Assembly (NCBI GenBank): GCA_047974375.1
Contig: JBKECF010000015.1
Location: 1-64,000 of the forward strand
DNA from: JBKECF01 sp047974375
Lineage (GTDB): Bacteria; Bacillota; Clostridia; Lachnospirales; CAMZNU01
Length of the DNA: 64,000 nt
Direction of reading: 5' to 3'
The stretch's first letter is position 1; each line of letters opens with the position of its first letter. A model generated the notes under the pieces. It was not told where the DNA came from, did not search any database, and saw only the letters and a program-made list of their open reading frames with translations. The position numbers were made by a program, and so were the translations under genes. Below are positions 17,765 through 26,333 of the stretch, piece after piece.

Positions 17765-18677
17765 TTGTTCCTCTTATTCCCTCTTGCCAAAAAGGAGAAA
17801 TCTGTAATAAAGGTAGCGCATTGTTCAACATACCAAATAAAATCGCACCTAATACAGCTCCATGAACCTTCCCTAGCCCACCAATTGTGCTAACCCCACC
17901 TAAAACACAAGCAGCAATTACATTCATTTCGTAACCAAGAGCCGTTTCACCTTGAGCAGCTGCATATTTACAAACATAAAGAATTCCACCTAACCCTGCT
18001 AATGCACCCATTAAAATATAAGTAAGAGTAATTACTTTCTTTACATTTATACCACTTATTATTGCAGACTTCTCACTATTACCAATTGCATATATTTTTC
18101 TACCTGTTCTGGTACAATTCAAGAAATAACATGTTAGTAAAATAATAAAAATTGCAATCCAAATTAAATAATCTATGCCAAATAAACTACCTGTTGCTAC
18201 ATTCATAAAACTTTCAGTCATATTTTGTTGCAACACCCAAGAACCACCACTTACTAAATATGTAATACCTCTAAAAGCATTCATAGTTCCCAAAGTTGCA
18301 ATAATAGGTAAAACCTTAAATACCGATATAACAATTCCATTTATAAATCCCGCCAAAGCTCCTATAATTATTGCCAAACAAATAATTACAAATGGATTAA
18401 AACCAAAGTTTTTTAAAGTAATAGTCCCAACCATGCCAGATAGTGCCATTATGGATGCAATAGATAAATCAATTCCGCTGGTTAAAATTACCATCATCAT
18501 GCCCATTGTTAAAATGACTAAAATTGATGTTTCGCTCATCATATCACGTATATTTTTAGCCGTTAAAAAATCACCTCCACTTCTTACATTTACTAAAATA
18601 CCGAGCGTAATAATTATACCTAATAAAGCAATTTCTCTTACATTGTTGCTCATAAATCTCTTTATATTAAAACCCAT
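17736..18677 (-). CDS. rbsC: Ribose-type sugar ABC permease, last residues replaced at the element junction
   Basis: This is a 313-residue RbsC/branched-type sugar permease with about ten membrane helices. It has the usual LTSGIDLSIASIMALSGM and GRKIYAIGNSEKSAIISGI segments and ends LQISPFWQEGIRGTIIL. Relatives continue from there with another 10-15 hydrophobic residues; here six unrelated ones (VSNQYQ) follow and the frame stops inside the radical SAM gene. So the last membrane helix is shortened. It is coupled to rbsA by an overlapping stop and start. The binding-protein gene expected after it on this strand is absent, replaced by the mobile-element DNA. Confidence 0.85.
   Translation of the reverse strand: MGFNIKRFMSNNVREIALLGIIITLGILVNVRSGGDFLTAKNIRDMMSETSILVILTMGMMMVILTSGIDLSIASIMALSGMVGTITLKNFGFNPFVIICLAIIIGALAGFINGIVISVFKVLPIIATLGTMNAFRGITYLVSGGSWVLQQNMTESFMNVATGSLFGIDYLIWIAIFIILLTCYFLNCTRTGRKIYAIGNSEKSAIISGINVKKVITLTYILMGALAGLGGILYVCKYAAAQGETALGYEMNVIAACVLGGVSTIGGLGKVHGAVLGAILFGMLNNALPLLQISPFWQEGIRGTIILVSNQYQ
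17740..17764. other. Junction of mobile-element DNA and chromosome
   Basis: The + strand radical SAM frame and the - strand rbsC frame overlap by 29 bases, and each appears to lose its natural end here. rbsC homology ends near 17755. No integrase gene and no obvious attachment-site repeat is visible at this border, so a deletion or rearrangement end is more likely than a clean integration site. Confidence 0.6.
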
Positions 18678-20176
18678 TAAACCACCTCCTTCCCCATAGC
18701 AGCTTCTAATATTTCTTCTTGTGTTACATTATTTTTATAAAATTCTCCCGTTATTTTCCCCTCGTATACTGTTAATATCCTGTCCGACATACCTAATATT
18801 TCCGACATATCACTGGAAATCATAATTATCCCGTAACCTTTTTTTGCTAATTCATCAATTATTTCATAAATTTGACTTTTAGCACCCACGTCAACGCCTT
18901 TAGTCGGTTCATCCAATATTAAAATTTTTAAATCAGTATTAAGTAATTTACAAATAACAACTTTTTGCTGGTTTCCACCAGAAAGAGAACTAACCTTTTC
19001 AAAAACTGTAGGCGCCTTAAGAGCCATTTTTTCGCCCAAGATTTTTGCCTGTACTTGTTCTTCCTTTTGCTTTACTATTGTATTTTTTGTAAACTTTTCT
19101 AAATCCGTAATACTAACATTTTTATAAATTTCCCACGGCAAGACTAAGCCCTGTTTTTGCCTATCCTCAGGAACTAAACCTATACCATGTTTCATAGCAT
19201 CTAAAGGTTTATTTATTTTTATTTCTTTTCCATCTAAATATATTTTCCCATTTTTTAATGGTTCAATGCCAAAGATACATTGCATTATTTCCGTTCTTCC
19301 AGCACCAACTAGTCCGGCGAAGCCCAAAATCTCCCCTTGATATAAAGTGAAATTTATATTTTTAAAGTAACCTATTCTTTCTAAATCCTCTATTCGTAAT
19401 AGTTCCCTTCCCTTTTCATAAATTCGATGCGGAAAAACCTGTTCTATTTCACGACCTACCATTGCATGTATCAAGTTGTTATTTTTTATACCATTCACAC
19501 CCCAAGTTCCAATGTATTTTCCATCTCTAAGAACTGTAACCCTCTCAGCAAGCCTATACATATCTTCAAATCTATGGGATATAAAGATTATGGAAACACC
19601 ATTGTTTTTTAACTTGTCAGTTATATAGTATAAGTTATCACATTCTCTTTTTGACAAAGAAGCAGTTGGCTCATCCATTATTAGGATTTGTGCATTCGCA
19701 GAAATTGCCTTTGCTATCTCAACAATTTGCTGTTCCGCCACGGTTAATTGTGAAACAATTGTACGAGGATCAATTTCACAGCCGAGCTCTAATAATATTT
19801 TTTCTGCCTTTGCATGCAAACTCTTCCAATTAATTCTCTTTGTTAATCCAATTAGCTCCTCATGTCCTATAAAAATATTCTCTGTTATACTTAAATGAGT
19901 GTAAGTAGTTCCATGTTGATATATGGCAGCTATACTATTATTCTGCGCATCTTTTGGTGTCTTGAAAATTATTTCTTTTCCATTTAGTAATATTTTTCCT
20001 TCGTTAGGCTCATGGACTCCTGTTATTACTTTAATAAATGTTGACTTGCCAGCACCATTTTCACCCATTAATGCATGTATCTCACCCTTTTTTAAAGAAA
20101 ACTGTACTTTATCTAAGGCTTTTACTCCTGGAAAGATTTTTGTTATGTCCCTTAATTCCAATATAGTTTCCGACAA
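18677..20176 (-). CDS. rbsA: Sugar ABC transporter ATPase with two nucleotide-binding domains
   Basis: This protein of about 500 residues has two fused ABC domains in the RbsA/MglA manner. The first has Walker A GENGAGKSTF and Walker B ILIMDEPTASLS. The second has a degenerate Walker A (GLVGAGRTEI) but full signature LSGGNQQKV and LILDEPTKGVD. It powers uptake of a ribose- or galactose-like sugar with the permease encoded next. The longest reading begins with GTG at 20185; a TTG at 20176 lies eight bases after AAGGGG and is the better-placed start. A terminator separates it from the upstream regulator gene. Confidence 0.88.
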   Translation of the reverse strand: MSETILELRDITKIFPGVKALDKVQFSLKKGEIHALMGENGAGKSTFIKVITGVHEPNEGKILLNGKEIIFKTPKDAQNNSIAAIYQHGTTYTHLSITENIFIGHEELIGLTKRINWKSLHAKAEKILLELGCEIDPRTIVSQLTVAEQQIVEIAKAISANAQILIMDEPTASLSKRECDNLYYITDKLKNNGVSIIFISHRFEDMYRLAERVTVLRDGKYIGTWGVNGIKNNNLIHAMVGREIEQVFPHRIYEKGRELLRIEDLERIGYFKNINFTLYQGEILGFAGLVGAGRTEIMQCIFGIEPLKNGKIYLDGKEIKINKPLDAMKHGIGLVPEDRQKQGLVLPWEIYKNVSITDLEKFTKNTIVKQKEEQVQAKILGEKMALKAPTVFEKVSSLSGGNQQKVVICKLLNTDLKILILDEPTKGVDVGAKSQIYEIIDELAKKGYGIIMISSDMSEILGMSDRILTVYEGKITGEFYKNNVTQEEILEAAMGKEVV

Positions 20177-20220
20177 ATTTTTCACCCCTTATTTTTTATT
20201 ATATAAAAATATTAGCATAT

Positions 20221-20261
20221 AAAAAATTCCATCTAAATGGAAAAAATTATCATTTAGATGG
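20221..20261 (-). terminator. Terminator between the response regulator and rbsA
   Basis: A perfect 11-base stem (20229-20239 with 20251-20261, arms CCATCTAAATG and CATTTAGATGG) is followed on the - strand by a T-rich run. It lies between genes read in the same direction, so rbsA may have its own promoter or depend on read-through. Confidence 0.75.
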
Positions 20262-20272
20262 AAAAAATTATA

Positions 20273-21271
20273 TTATTTATTTTTAAGTCTATATTCTTTT
20301 ACAGTTTGCATACTATATTTTTTAAAAACTTTGCTAAAGTAGCTACTTTCATTATACCCTAACTTAAAGGCAACAGCCTCCACTGTATCAGAAGTAAAAT
20401 AAAAATAAGCTTTTGCCATGTTTATCTTTTTCATGTGTAAGTATTCCATAACACTTATATTTAACTGCTCCCTAAAAATCCTACTTAAATACCCCTGACT
20501 TATGGCACAATGACTAGTAACATCTTTTAGTGTTATTTTTTCCTTTAAGTGTTTATCTATATATATAAATATATCATCTGAAAAATTGTACCTGTCTATA
20601 CATCTCCTTTGGAATAAATAATCCATAACCTTAAAAAGCCATACATCTGCCACTTTTTTGTCCATTATCATATTTTCACTGATAGGAAATATCTCAATTA
20701 TGTCAATACTTTCTGCATAAAAGTTCCTTATGTCTACCAATCTATTAGCTATATATTTAAATACTTTAACCAATTTAGCTCCATCTTGTTCCACAGTGTC
20801 ATATATTTTATCTATTATATTGGCATATTCAAAGTAAAATTTTTTATAGTCATTATCTAAAACAAATCCAGTCAAATCATTAATATGAGCCTGAAGTGAA
20901 TTTTCATTTTCTGCTTTATATTCATAAAATATTTTTTTAATTAACTTATAATTTATAGGTTTTTCTATTACATTTTTGATATAGTTCCTACAGTCGTGCC
21001 ATATCATTTTATTTATTCCAAAACAGGAAATTACATAAATATGTATTTCTGGGTTTAAATAATTTATCGACCTTACATGGTTAATAATGTGGTTGCCTTC
21101 AATTTCCATATCAAATAGTACAATGTTTACTATTTCACTTTTGCATAACTTAATTGCATCATCTCCATTAGTTACAATATCCAACAATCTAAATTGCTCA
21201 TTCTCCGACACAATGACTTTTATAGCATCTATCATTAATACATCATTTGTAACAAATAAAATATTATACAT
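20273..21271 (-). CDS. Response regulator, receiver plus AraC-type DNA-binding domain
   Basis: This 332-residue protein has an N-terminal receiver domain with the acceptor Asp54 in VLFDMEIEG, Ser in YVISCFG and Lys in IEKPI. The usual pair of acidic residues near the start is ND, not DD. The C-terminal 100 residues hold two AraC-type helix-turn-helix motifs (LKDVTSHCAISQGYLSRIFREQ and VEAVAFKLGYNESSYFSKVFKK). It overlaps the upstream sensor gene by eight bases, so they form a pair. The neighbouring sugar ABC operon is its likely target. Confidence 0.88.
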   Translation of the reverse strand: MYNILFVTNDVLMIDAIKVIVSENEQFRLLDIVTNGDDAIKLCKSEIVNIVLFDMEIEGNHIINHVRSINYLNPEIHIYVISCFGINKMIWHDCRNYIKNVIEKPINYKLIKKIFYEYKAENENSLQAHINDLTGFVLDNDYKKFYFEYANIIDKIYDTVEQDGAKLVKVFKYIANRLVDIRNFYAESIDIIEIFPISENMIMDKKVADVWLFKVMDYLFQRRCIDRYNFSDDIFIYIDKHLKEKITLKDVTSHCAISQGYLSRIFREQLNISVMEYLHMKKINMAKAYFYFTSDTVEAVAFKLGYNESSYFSKVFKKYSMQTVKEYRLKNK

Positions 21272-22556
21272 TTAAATCAATCCTTTCGCTGTAAAGTTCT
21301 GTCCATATAATAGTTACTAGTTTACCTTCCTCGCTATATTCTTCTTTTATCTCGAAACCTTCGCCAAATATATTTAACATTTTTTCTTTAGCATATTCTT
21401 TAGAAGCCTTTATATAATACCATTGACAGTGCTCTCTATAAATTGAATACTTCTCTTCTATTTCACTTTCTTTTAAAGTATTTCCTGTATCCCTTATTTC
21501 AAAAATAATATTATCATTTTTACTAAAACACTTAATAGTAACTTTTCCATTTTTATTACTTGGCAATAAACTGTTTAATATAGCATCTTCAACAAAAGGT
21601 AATAAAACATTTGAAGGCATTTTTTTCATTTGAACTTCAACTGGTACTTCTATCGAAAAGTCAATTTTTTCTCCGAACTTCGCTTTTTTCATTATTAAAT
21701 ACTTATGTATATACTCTAGCTCTTTAAGTATACTAACAAACTCCTCACGTTCTAACCTTGTGTATTTAAACATAGCTATTATATTTTCCACTAACTCTGC
21801 AGACTTCTTAGTCTTTTCAATTATTGTCATGTTATATATTGTAGTTAAGGCATCTAGCATAATGTACGGGTTTCTATTTAATTCTAGCTCCCGTATTTTT
21901 GCGTCTTTTTCTCTCAATTTAATAAAATCATCTTTGTTTGTATTCTTTAATTTTTCTATATACCTTTTATAGACCTCTTCACTTTTATACTCTTTTAATG
22001 CATTTTCGCAAAGTTCATTTATTAACATAGATGCTAAATTAGCAATATTTTGAAATTTTTCGTATGTTAGGACTGGTACATCATCTAGAAATTCATCACA
22101 AGTACTAGCATACCTCTCTGCTTCGCTATTTCTTACGGCAGTCCGTAAACTATTTAGGTTTTCTGGTGCATCAAAGCATCTAATTTGACCACCTATAAAA
22201 CCGCCCAAGTATTGGTCATTTATAATTATTGGTATAGCAACCTCTAGTAAACCACAAGGACATAAATATACACTAGCTGTTTTGGACACAGCTGCCTGTA
22301 TTGAGCCAAAAGCATCTGATGACTTACAGCGTTCCTTAGCTGATTTGCTTTTTCTTACTTCTGAACAAAACTGGGTAAAAAAAGTATTTTCTGTAATTGG
22401 CTCACCTCTAAAATCAACTGTTACAAACGCTAATCCCGTGGCCTTAGAAAGAATTCTTTGCATGTTTTCTAATTTTTCTTTTGTAAAATATTTAAATATA
22501 TCTATTTTACTTTCTTCCTCCTCATACAAATCCACTATATCGTTTAATTTATCCAC
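21264..22556 (-). CDS. PocR-domain cytoplasmic sensor with degenerate LytS-type kinase domain
   Basis: This is a 430-residue soluble protein without membrane segments. Residues 20-190 form a PocR ligand-binding domain with the conserved Cys pattern (FCSEVR, RCKSSDA, YLCPCGLLEVAIPI, LGGFIGGQI). A coiled linker follows, then a His-kinase-like region. In LytS-type kinases the phosphorylated His lies in NPHFL; here the motif reads NPYIML with Tyr231. The N-box VENAI is VEDAI (Asp324), while DTG (356-358) is kept. It may act as a ligand-gated partner without kinase activity. The start is GTG after AGGGAGAG. PocR domains bind small metabolites, so a sugar is plausible as ligand. Confidence 0.82.
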   Translation of the reverse strand: MDKLNDIVDLYEEEESKIDIFKYFTKEKLENMQRILSKATGLAFVTVDFRGEPITENTFFTQFCSEVRKSKSAKERCKSSDAFGSIQAAVSKTASVYLCPCGLLEVAIPIIINDQYLGGFIGGQIRCFDAPENLNSLRTAVRNSEAERYASTCDEFLDDVPVLTYEKFQNIANLASMLINELCENALKEYKSEEVYKRYIEKLKNTNKDDFIKLREKDAKIRELELNRNPYIMLDALTTIYNMTIIEKTKKSAELVENIIAMFKYTRLEREEFVSILKELEYIHKYLIMKKAKFGEKIDFSIEVPVEVQMKKMPSNVLLPFVEDAILNSLLPSNKNGKVTIKCFSKNDNIIFEIRDTGNTLKESEIEEKYSIYREHCQWYYIKASKEYAKEKMLNIFGEGFEIKEEYSEEGKLVTIIWTELYSERIDLNV

Positions 22557-22819
22557 AATAATCTCTCCCTATATTTTATTGGTATAGCTTGCTTCAATTT
22601 TAACACATCAATACTTTATTTTCATTAATTAAAAAGATTGGTTCTATCCTCTATTGTGCTAGTTTACTTATTTTTGTTATTTTTTTGCATAATAAAAGCC
22701 CTCCATGTATTAAAGTTAATTTTACATTATTAACTTTCCTTATAGAAGACTTTTTTATTTATGTACAACCATACCACTTAGTGATTTTCTACTGCCCACT
22801 TATTTTATATTAACGAAAA

Positions 22820-23338
22820 TTACACTTCACGAGCAAATTTACTTAAAAATCCGCCCTTAAAAGTTTTCGGCTCATAGGATACCATAAAAGCATTTGGCAC
22901 TACTGAATTTACTAATTCATATAACTCTTTCTCTCTTTTTCTTGTTGAAAGCACATCCAAAATAACCCTTTTGCCATTTCTTCCTTCTCCTACATAGGAA
23001 CTAACCCCAAATCCTTTTTCCCGTAATCTACTTATCAAATCTATGTCACACTCAAGAATATTTATATTAACCGTTATATAACCGATAGATAATTTTTGTT
23101 CAATACAAATACCTAAGTACAATCCGGCTGCATAGCCCATAGCGTATACCAACATTTCTATATAATTTTGACTTCCCGTCAAAACCATACCTAATCCAAA
23201 AACATAAATTGAACTTTCTAAAAAACCAAATATAACAGCCATTAATTTTAAATTTTTTACCATAGCTATAGTTCTTAAAGTAAGCATTGGTACGTAAACC
23301 AACTGTAATAAAAGTATTAATAACAATTTAATAAACAT
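22820..23338 (-). CDS. UPF0316 membrane protein (DUF5698 plus DUF2179)
   Basis: This 172-residue protein has three membrane helices in the first 85 residues (LLLILLLQLVYVPMLTLRTI onward), then a soluble DUF2179-type domain (YITVNINILECDIDLISRLREKGFGVSSYVGEGRNGKRVILDVLSTRK). This is the UPF0316/YebE-like family. The soluble domain may bind a nucleotide or other small ligand; the function is unknown. The start follows AGAAGGAG. Confidence 0.82.
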   Translation of the reverse strand: MFIKLLLILLLQLVYVPMLTLRTIAMVKNLKLMAVIFGFLESSIYVFGLGMVLTGSQNYIEMLVYAMGYAAGLYLGICIEQKLSIGYITVNINILECDIDLISRLREKGFGVSSYVGEGRNGKRVILDVLSTRKREKELYELVNSVVPNAFMVSYEPKTFKGGFLSKFAREV

Positions 23339-23353
23339 AAAAACTCCTTCTAA

Positions 23354-24775
23354 TTATACAAATAATAACTTAATACAAGGTAAAAGTCCTATAAAAAAAC
23401 CTAGGAATCCGCCAAAATATGTAATCATTTTAAGTTCTTTGTTTGCAACTTCTAAAACTAAATTCTCTATTTCTTCAATAGGAAAATTATCTATTTGTCT
23501 TTCAACTAACTCATCTACATTAATGCCTTCAATAATTTTTGTACCACTTTTTTTAATTCCTTTTTTTAATAATTCCTCAGATGTAATGACTATTTTATTT
23601 TTTCCTATTGCATTGATATTCTTGTATATATTGCTTACCTTAATACCTTTTATATAATACATTATTTCTTTTATAATTTTTTTCTTAACTCCAGTAAATT
23701 CTTTTTCCATAAATAAATTAACATACTTATAAATAAAATTTTTACTACGTATTTTAATATCTGGATATAATTTTTCAATTTCCACTAAGAGCGTATCATC
23801 TAAAATTTTATTAACGATTTTATCATTTACATTTTGTAGAATATTTTCTAAAAATAAATCAATTGTTTCACTGGAAAATTTAGAAGTAACTTCGTTTACC
23901 TGTTTCTCCCCCAGAGAATCAATGAAATATTCAATTTTATTTAACACATCAACTTGGTCTTCTGTTATATATGTAATAAATTTATTACGCATATTTTCGT
24001 ATATACTATCCGGCTTAACAAACATAGCACCAAATTTACCGATATTTGCTTCCACTATTTTTTCCGTAATTCTTTTCAATGTATTATCTAAATCGGTATC
24101 ATTTTCTAAAAGGTTCTTTATTATATTAATAATAAAGGGTATATTGCTAGATATAATAGCCTTTAACTTATTGCCACTTTCCTCAGACATAACCTCGTTA
24201 ATTTTTTTCTCATTAGTTAATAGTTTTTGAAAATTAATTTCCTTTTTGCTGGATAACCTTCCAATAAAGTTACTAACTAATTCTTTAACCTTTGTTTTAT
24301 TTTCTTCACTTTCTAATACCTCTATAAATTTATTATTTATAGAACTCACAAGATTTTCCTTTATCAAAGGTGAATTAGCTTTATCTAGTAAGTCATTTAA
24401 TTCATTTTCAATATATACGCATAATTTATCTGTTTCATCATATCCTATTCTTTCATTTAAATATTCCAAAATAGTATCTGTTCTATTTAACCCTGAGTTT
24501 AATATTGAATTGTAAAGTTCTTCTATAACATTAGTAAAGTCTTTTCCATTAATAGCGTCAAGCAAAACATCCTCTGTAAGTAAATGTTTTGACACAGTTT
24601 TACCTACTTTATGTGATATTTTTTTTCTATCCTTAGGAATTAAACCAGGAGTAAAAGGAACTTTTAATTTTCCTATATATACTTCTTTATATGGCCTAAA
24701 TATCATCTTAATTGCTAGCCAATTAGTAAAATACCCTATTAAAGCGCCAAAAATCGGCGATAAAAAATAATACAT
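23354..24775 (-). CDS. DUF445 family membrane-anchored protein (YheB/YtlB-like)
   Basis: This 473-residue protein is of the DUF445 family. It has an N-terminal hydrophobic helix (LSPIFGALIGYFTNWLAIKMIF) with the family's IGYFTNWLAIKMIFRP motif and TPGLIPKDRKKIS. A long, highly charged helical middle follows. The C-terminal membrane helix is preceded by a motif seen in the family (LKMITYFGGFLGFFIGLLPCI). Its role is unknown; it lies 15 bases before the UPF0316 gene and just after rex, probably in one transcript. Confidence 0.85.
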   Translation of the reverse strand: MYYFLSPIFGALIGYFTNWLAIKMIFRPYKEVYIGKLKVPFTPGLIPKDRKKISHKVGKTVSKHLLTEDVLLDAINGKDFTNVIEELYNSILNSGLNRTDTILEYLNERIGYDETDKLCVYIENELNDLLDKANSPLIKENLVSSINNKFIEVLESEENKTKVKELVSNFIGRLSSKKEINFQKLLTNEKKINEVMSEESGNKLKAIISSNIPFIINIIKNLLENDTDLDNTLKRITEKIVEANIGKFGAMFVKPDSIYENMRNKFITYITEDQVDVLNKIEYFIDSLGEKQVNEVTSKFSSETIDLFLENILQNVNDKIVNKILDDTLLVEIEKLYPDIKIRSKNFIYKYVNLFMEKEFTGVKKKIIKEIMYYIKGIKVSNIYKNINAIGKNKIVITSEELLKKGIKKSGTKIIEGINVDELVERQIDNFPIEEIENLVLEVANKELKMITYFGGFLGFFIGLLPCIKLLFV

Positions 24776-24795
24776 TATCCCTCCTTAAATTTCAC

Positions 24796-25452
24796 CTATT
24801 GCTTTTCACGATATCTTTCTATTATTTCTTTTTCGTTTATTTTATAAGACAATGTCATTAAACTATCCATTAAGTGTACATCTTCAACTTTTACGTCACC
24901 ATCATAATGTATATCTTTATTTGTAAAGTTCCATATACCGCGTATATTTTTATCATTTAGTATCTTTATAGCCTGTTCAGAATATACCTTAGGCACTGTT
25001 AATACAGCAATATCCGTTTTATTTTCCTCTAAATAATCTGACATTTTATTTATATTAGTTACAGGTATACCTTTTATAGTTGTACCTATTTTTGCCGGTG
25101 AGTTGTCGAAAATTTGCTTAAAGGCAAATCCTCTTTTTGCAAAGTCCTCATAATTTAATAGAGCCTGGCCGATGTTACCTGCACCAATAAGTATCATACT
25201 ATATTTTTTGTCAAGTCCTAAAATTCGACCTATTTCTCTATATAATGACTCTACATCATAACCGTAACCTTGCAGTCCAAAACTACCAAAATTATTTAAA
25301 TCTTGACGTATTTGCGAAGCGTTTAACTTTAGCTTTTCACTCATTTTTTTAGAGGATATTCTCACAATATCCATATCTAATAATTCACCTAAAAAACTAT
25401 AATATTTAGGCAACCTCTTTATAACTGTTAATGATATCTTTTTTTCGTCCAT
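24796..25452 (-). CDS. rex: Redox-sensing transcriptional repressor Rex
   Basis: This 218-residue protein has an N-terminal winged helix (VIKRLPKYYSFLGELLDMDIVRISSKKMSEKLKLNASQIRQDLNNFGSFGLQGYGY) followed by a Rossmann domain with GAGNIGQAL, the NAD(H)-binding loop. Rex represses fermentation and energy genes while the NADH/NAD+ ratio is low. The Rnf operon at 57-62 kb is a natural candidate target in such anaerobes, though no consensus Rex site was seen with certainty. It is followed closely by the DUF445 gene. Confidence 0.95.
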   Translation of the reverse strand: MDEKKISLTVIKRLPKYYSFLGELLDMDIVRISSKKMSEKLKLNASQIRQDLNNFGSFGLQGYGYDVESLYREIGRILGLDKKYSMILIGAGNIGQALLNYEDFAKRGFAFKQIFDNSPAKIGTTIKGIPVTNINKMSDYLEENKTDIAVLTVPKVYSEQAIKILNDKNIRGIWNFTNKDIHYDGDVKVEDVHLMDSLMTLSYKINEKEIIERYREKQ

Positions 25453-25483
25453 TATAAAATCCTTTCCTTTTACAATTCCAATA

Positions 25484-26233
25484 TTACATCACCTTATTTA
25501 CTCTCAAAACATCTTCTATAAATTTTAAGATTTTAAGTTCATCTTCTAAATCGTCCTTTTCCTCTGCAAACCAACATAGACTAAGGGTTGCATCTACATA
25601 TAACGCCTTATACAAATCAATAACTTCATAATTAAATATACGAGAGATTTCCTCAATTATGTACATAATATCACAATTATTATTAAATTCATTTTCAATA
25701 TATCTGCTAAACTCCATTATTCTATTACTAATTATGCCCTTAGGGTCAATTATTATATTTCTCTCACCACAAATAATATTATAAAAGTGCAAATCCCCGT
25801 GTATAACAACATCTTCTGGATACTTGTCTAATAAATGACAATGCAATTCTCTAGCTTGAGTTACATGCTTTAAAATATTATTATTTTCACATTTATCAAA
25901 TGCTCTTTTCGCAATATCACTATACTTTTCAAAGCAATCATTATACTTGTAATCTAGTTTTTTTACTAAATCTATAAAAATTTTCACTCTATCATTAAAA
26001 GGATATTCATATAATAATTGACCTTCTATATACTCCAAATATAAATAACTATCTTCTCTACAATAGCAACATATATCAACTACACTTTCATCCCAAGCAT
26101 ATAGTATTAAAAATTCAATCTCATATATAAAATCTTTATCTTTAGACTCTTTATAAATCACTTCCTTACCTCTTATTTCAACTAAAGACACATAATTTAT
26201 ATCATTTTTAAACTCTTTTAATACCTTTTTCAT
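25484..26233 (-). CDS. APH-like phosphotransferase (aminoglycoside/hydroxyurea kinase type)
   Basis: This is a 249-residue protein kinase-like phosphotransferase. The catalytic loop reads VIHGDLHFYNI (about residues 144-154) and the metal-binding segment IIIDPKGI follows. The DPKG form is that of the APH(6)/hydroxyurea kinase group rather than of the APH(3') group. The N-terminal lobe is short and lacks a clear glycine loop. The substrate is unknown; a metabolic small-molecule kinase is as likely as a resistance enzyme. It sits 31 bases upstream of rex. Confidence 0.72.
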   Translation of the reverse strand: MKKVLKEFKNDINYVSLVEIRGKEVIYKESKDKDFIYEIEFLILYAWDESVVDICCYCREDSYLYLEYIEGQLLYEYPFNDRVKIFIDLVKKLDYKYNDCFEKYSDIAKRAFDKCENNNILKHVTQARELHCHLLDKYPEDVVIHGDLHFYNIICGERNIIIDPKGIISNRIMEFSRYIENEFNNNCDIMYIIEEISRIFNYEVIDLYKALYVDATLSLCWFAEEKDDLEDELKILKFIEDVLRVNKVM

Positions 26234-26261
26234 AAAATTTCCTCTTTAATGCTCTAAAATC

Positions 26262-26297
26262 ACCTCACAAAGTTATAGCATTATAACTCCATGAGGT
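26262..26297. repeat. Hairpin between cysK and the APH-like gene
   Basis: ACCTCA...TGAGGT encloses AGTTATA-GCAT-TATAACT, giving a two-part stem. No T-run follows on either strand, so it may be a regulatory or RNA-stability element rather than a terminator. Confidence 0.5.
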
Positions 26298-26333
26298 ATA
26301 CACTTCTATTGAGTGAAATAAGTTGCTTTTAGT

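Noticed and set aside
20221..20261. Repeat array suspected from the repeated AAAAAATTA-GATGG words
   Set aside because: Only one inverted repeat with its loop is present; it is a terminator, not an array. No CRISPR array was seen in the window.
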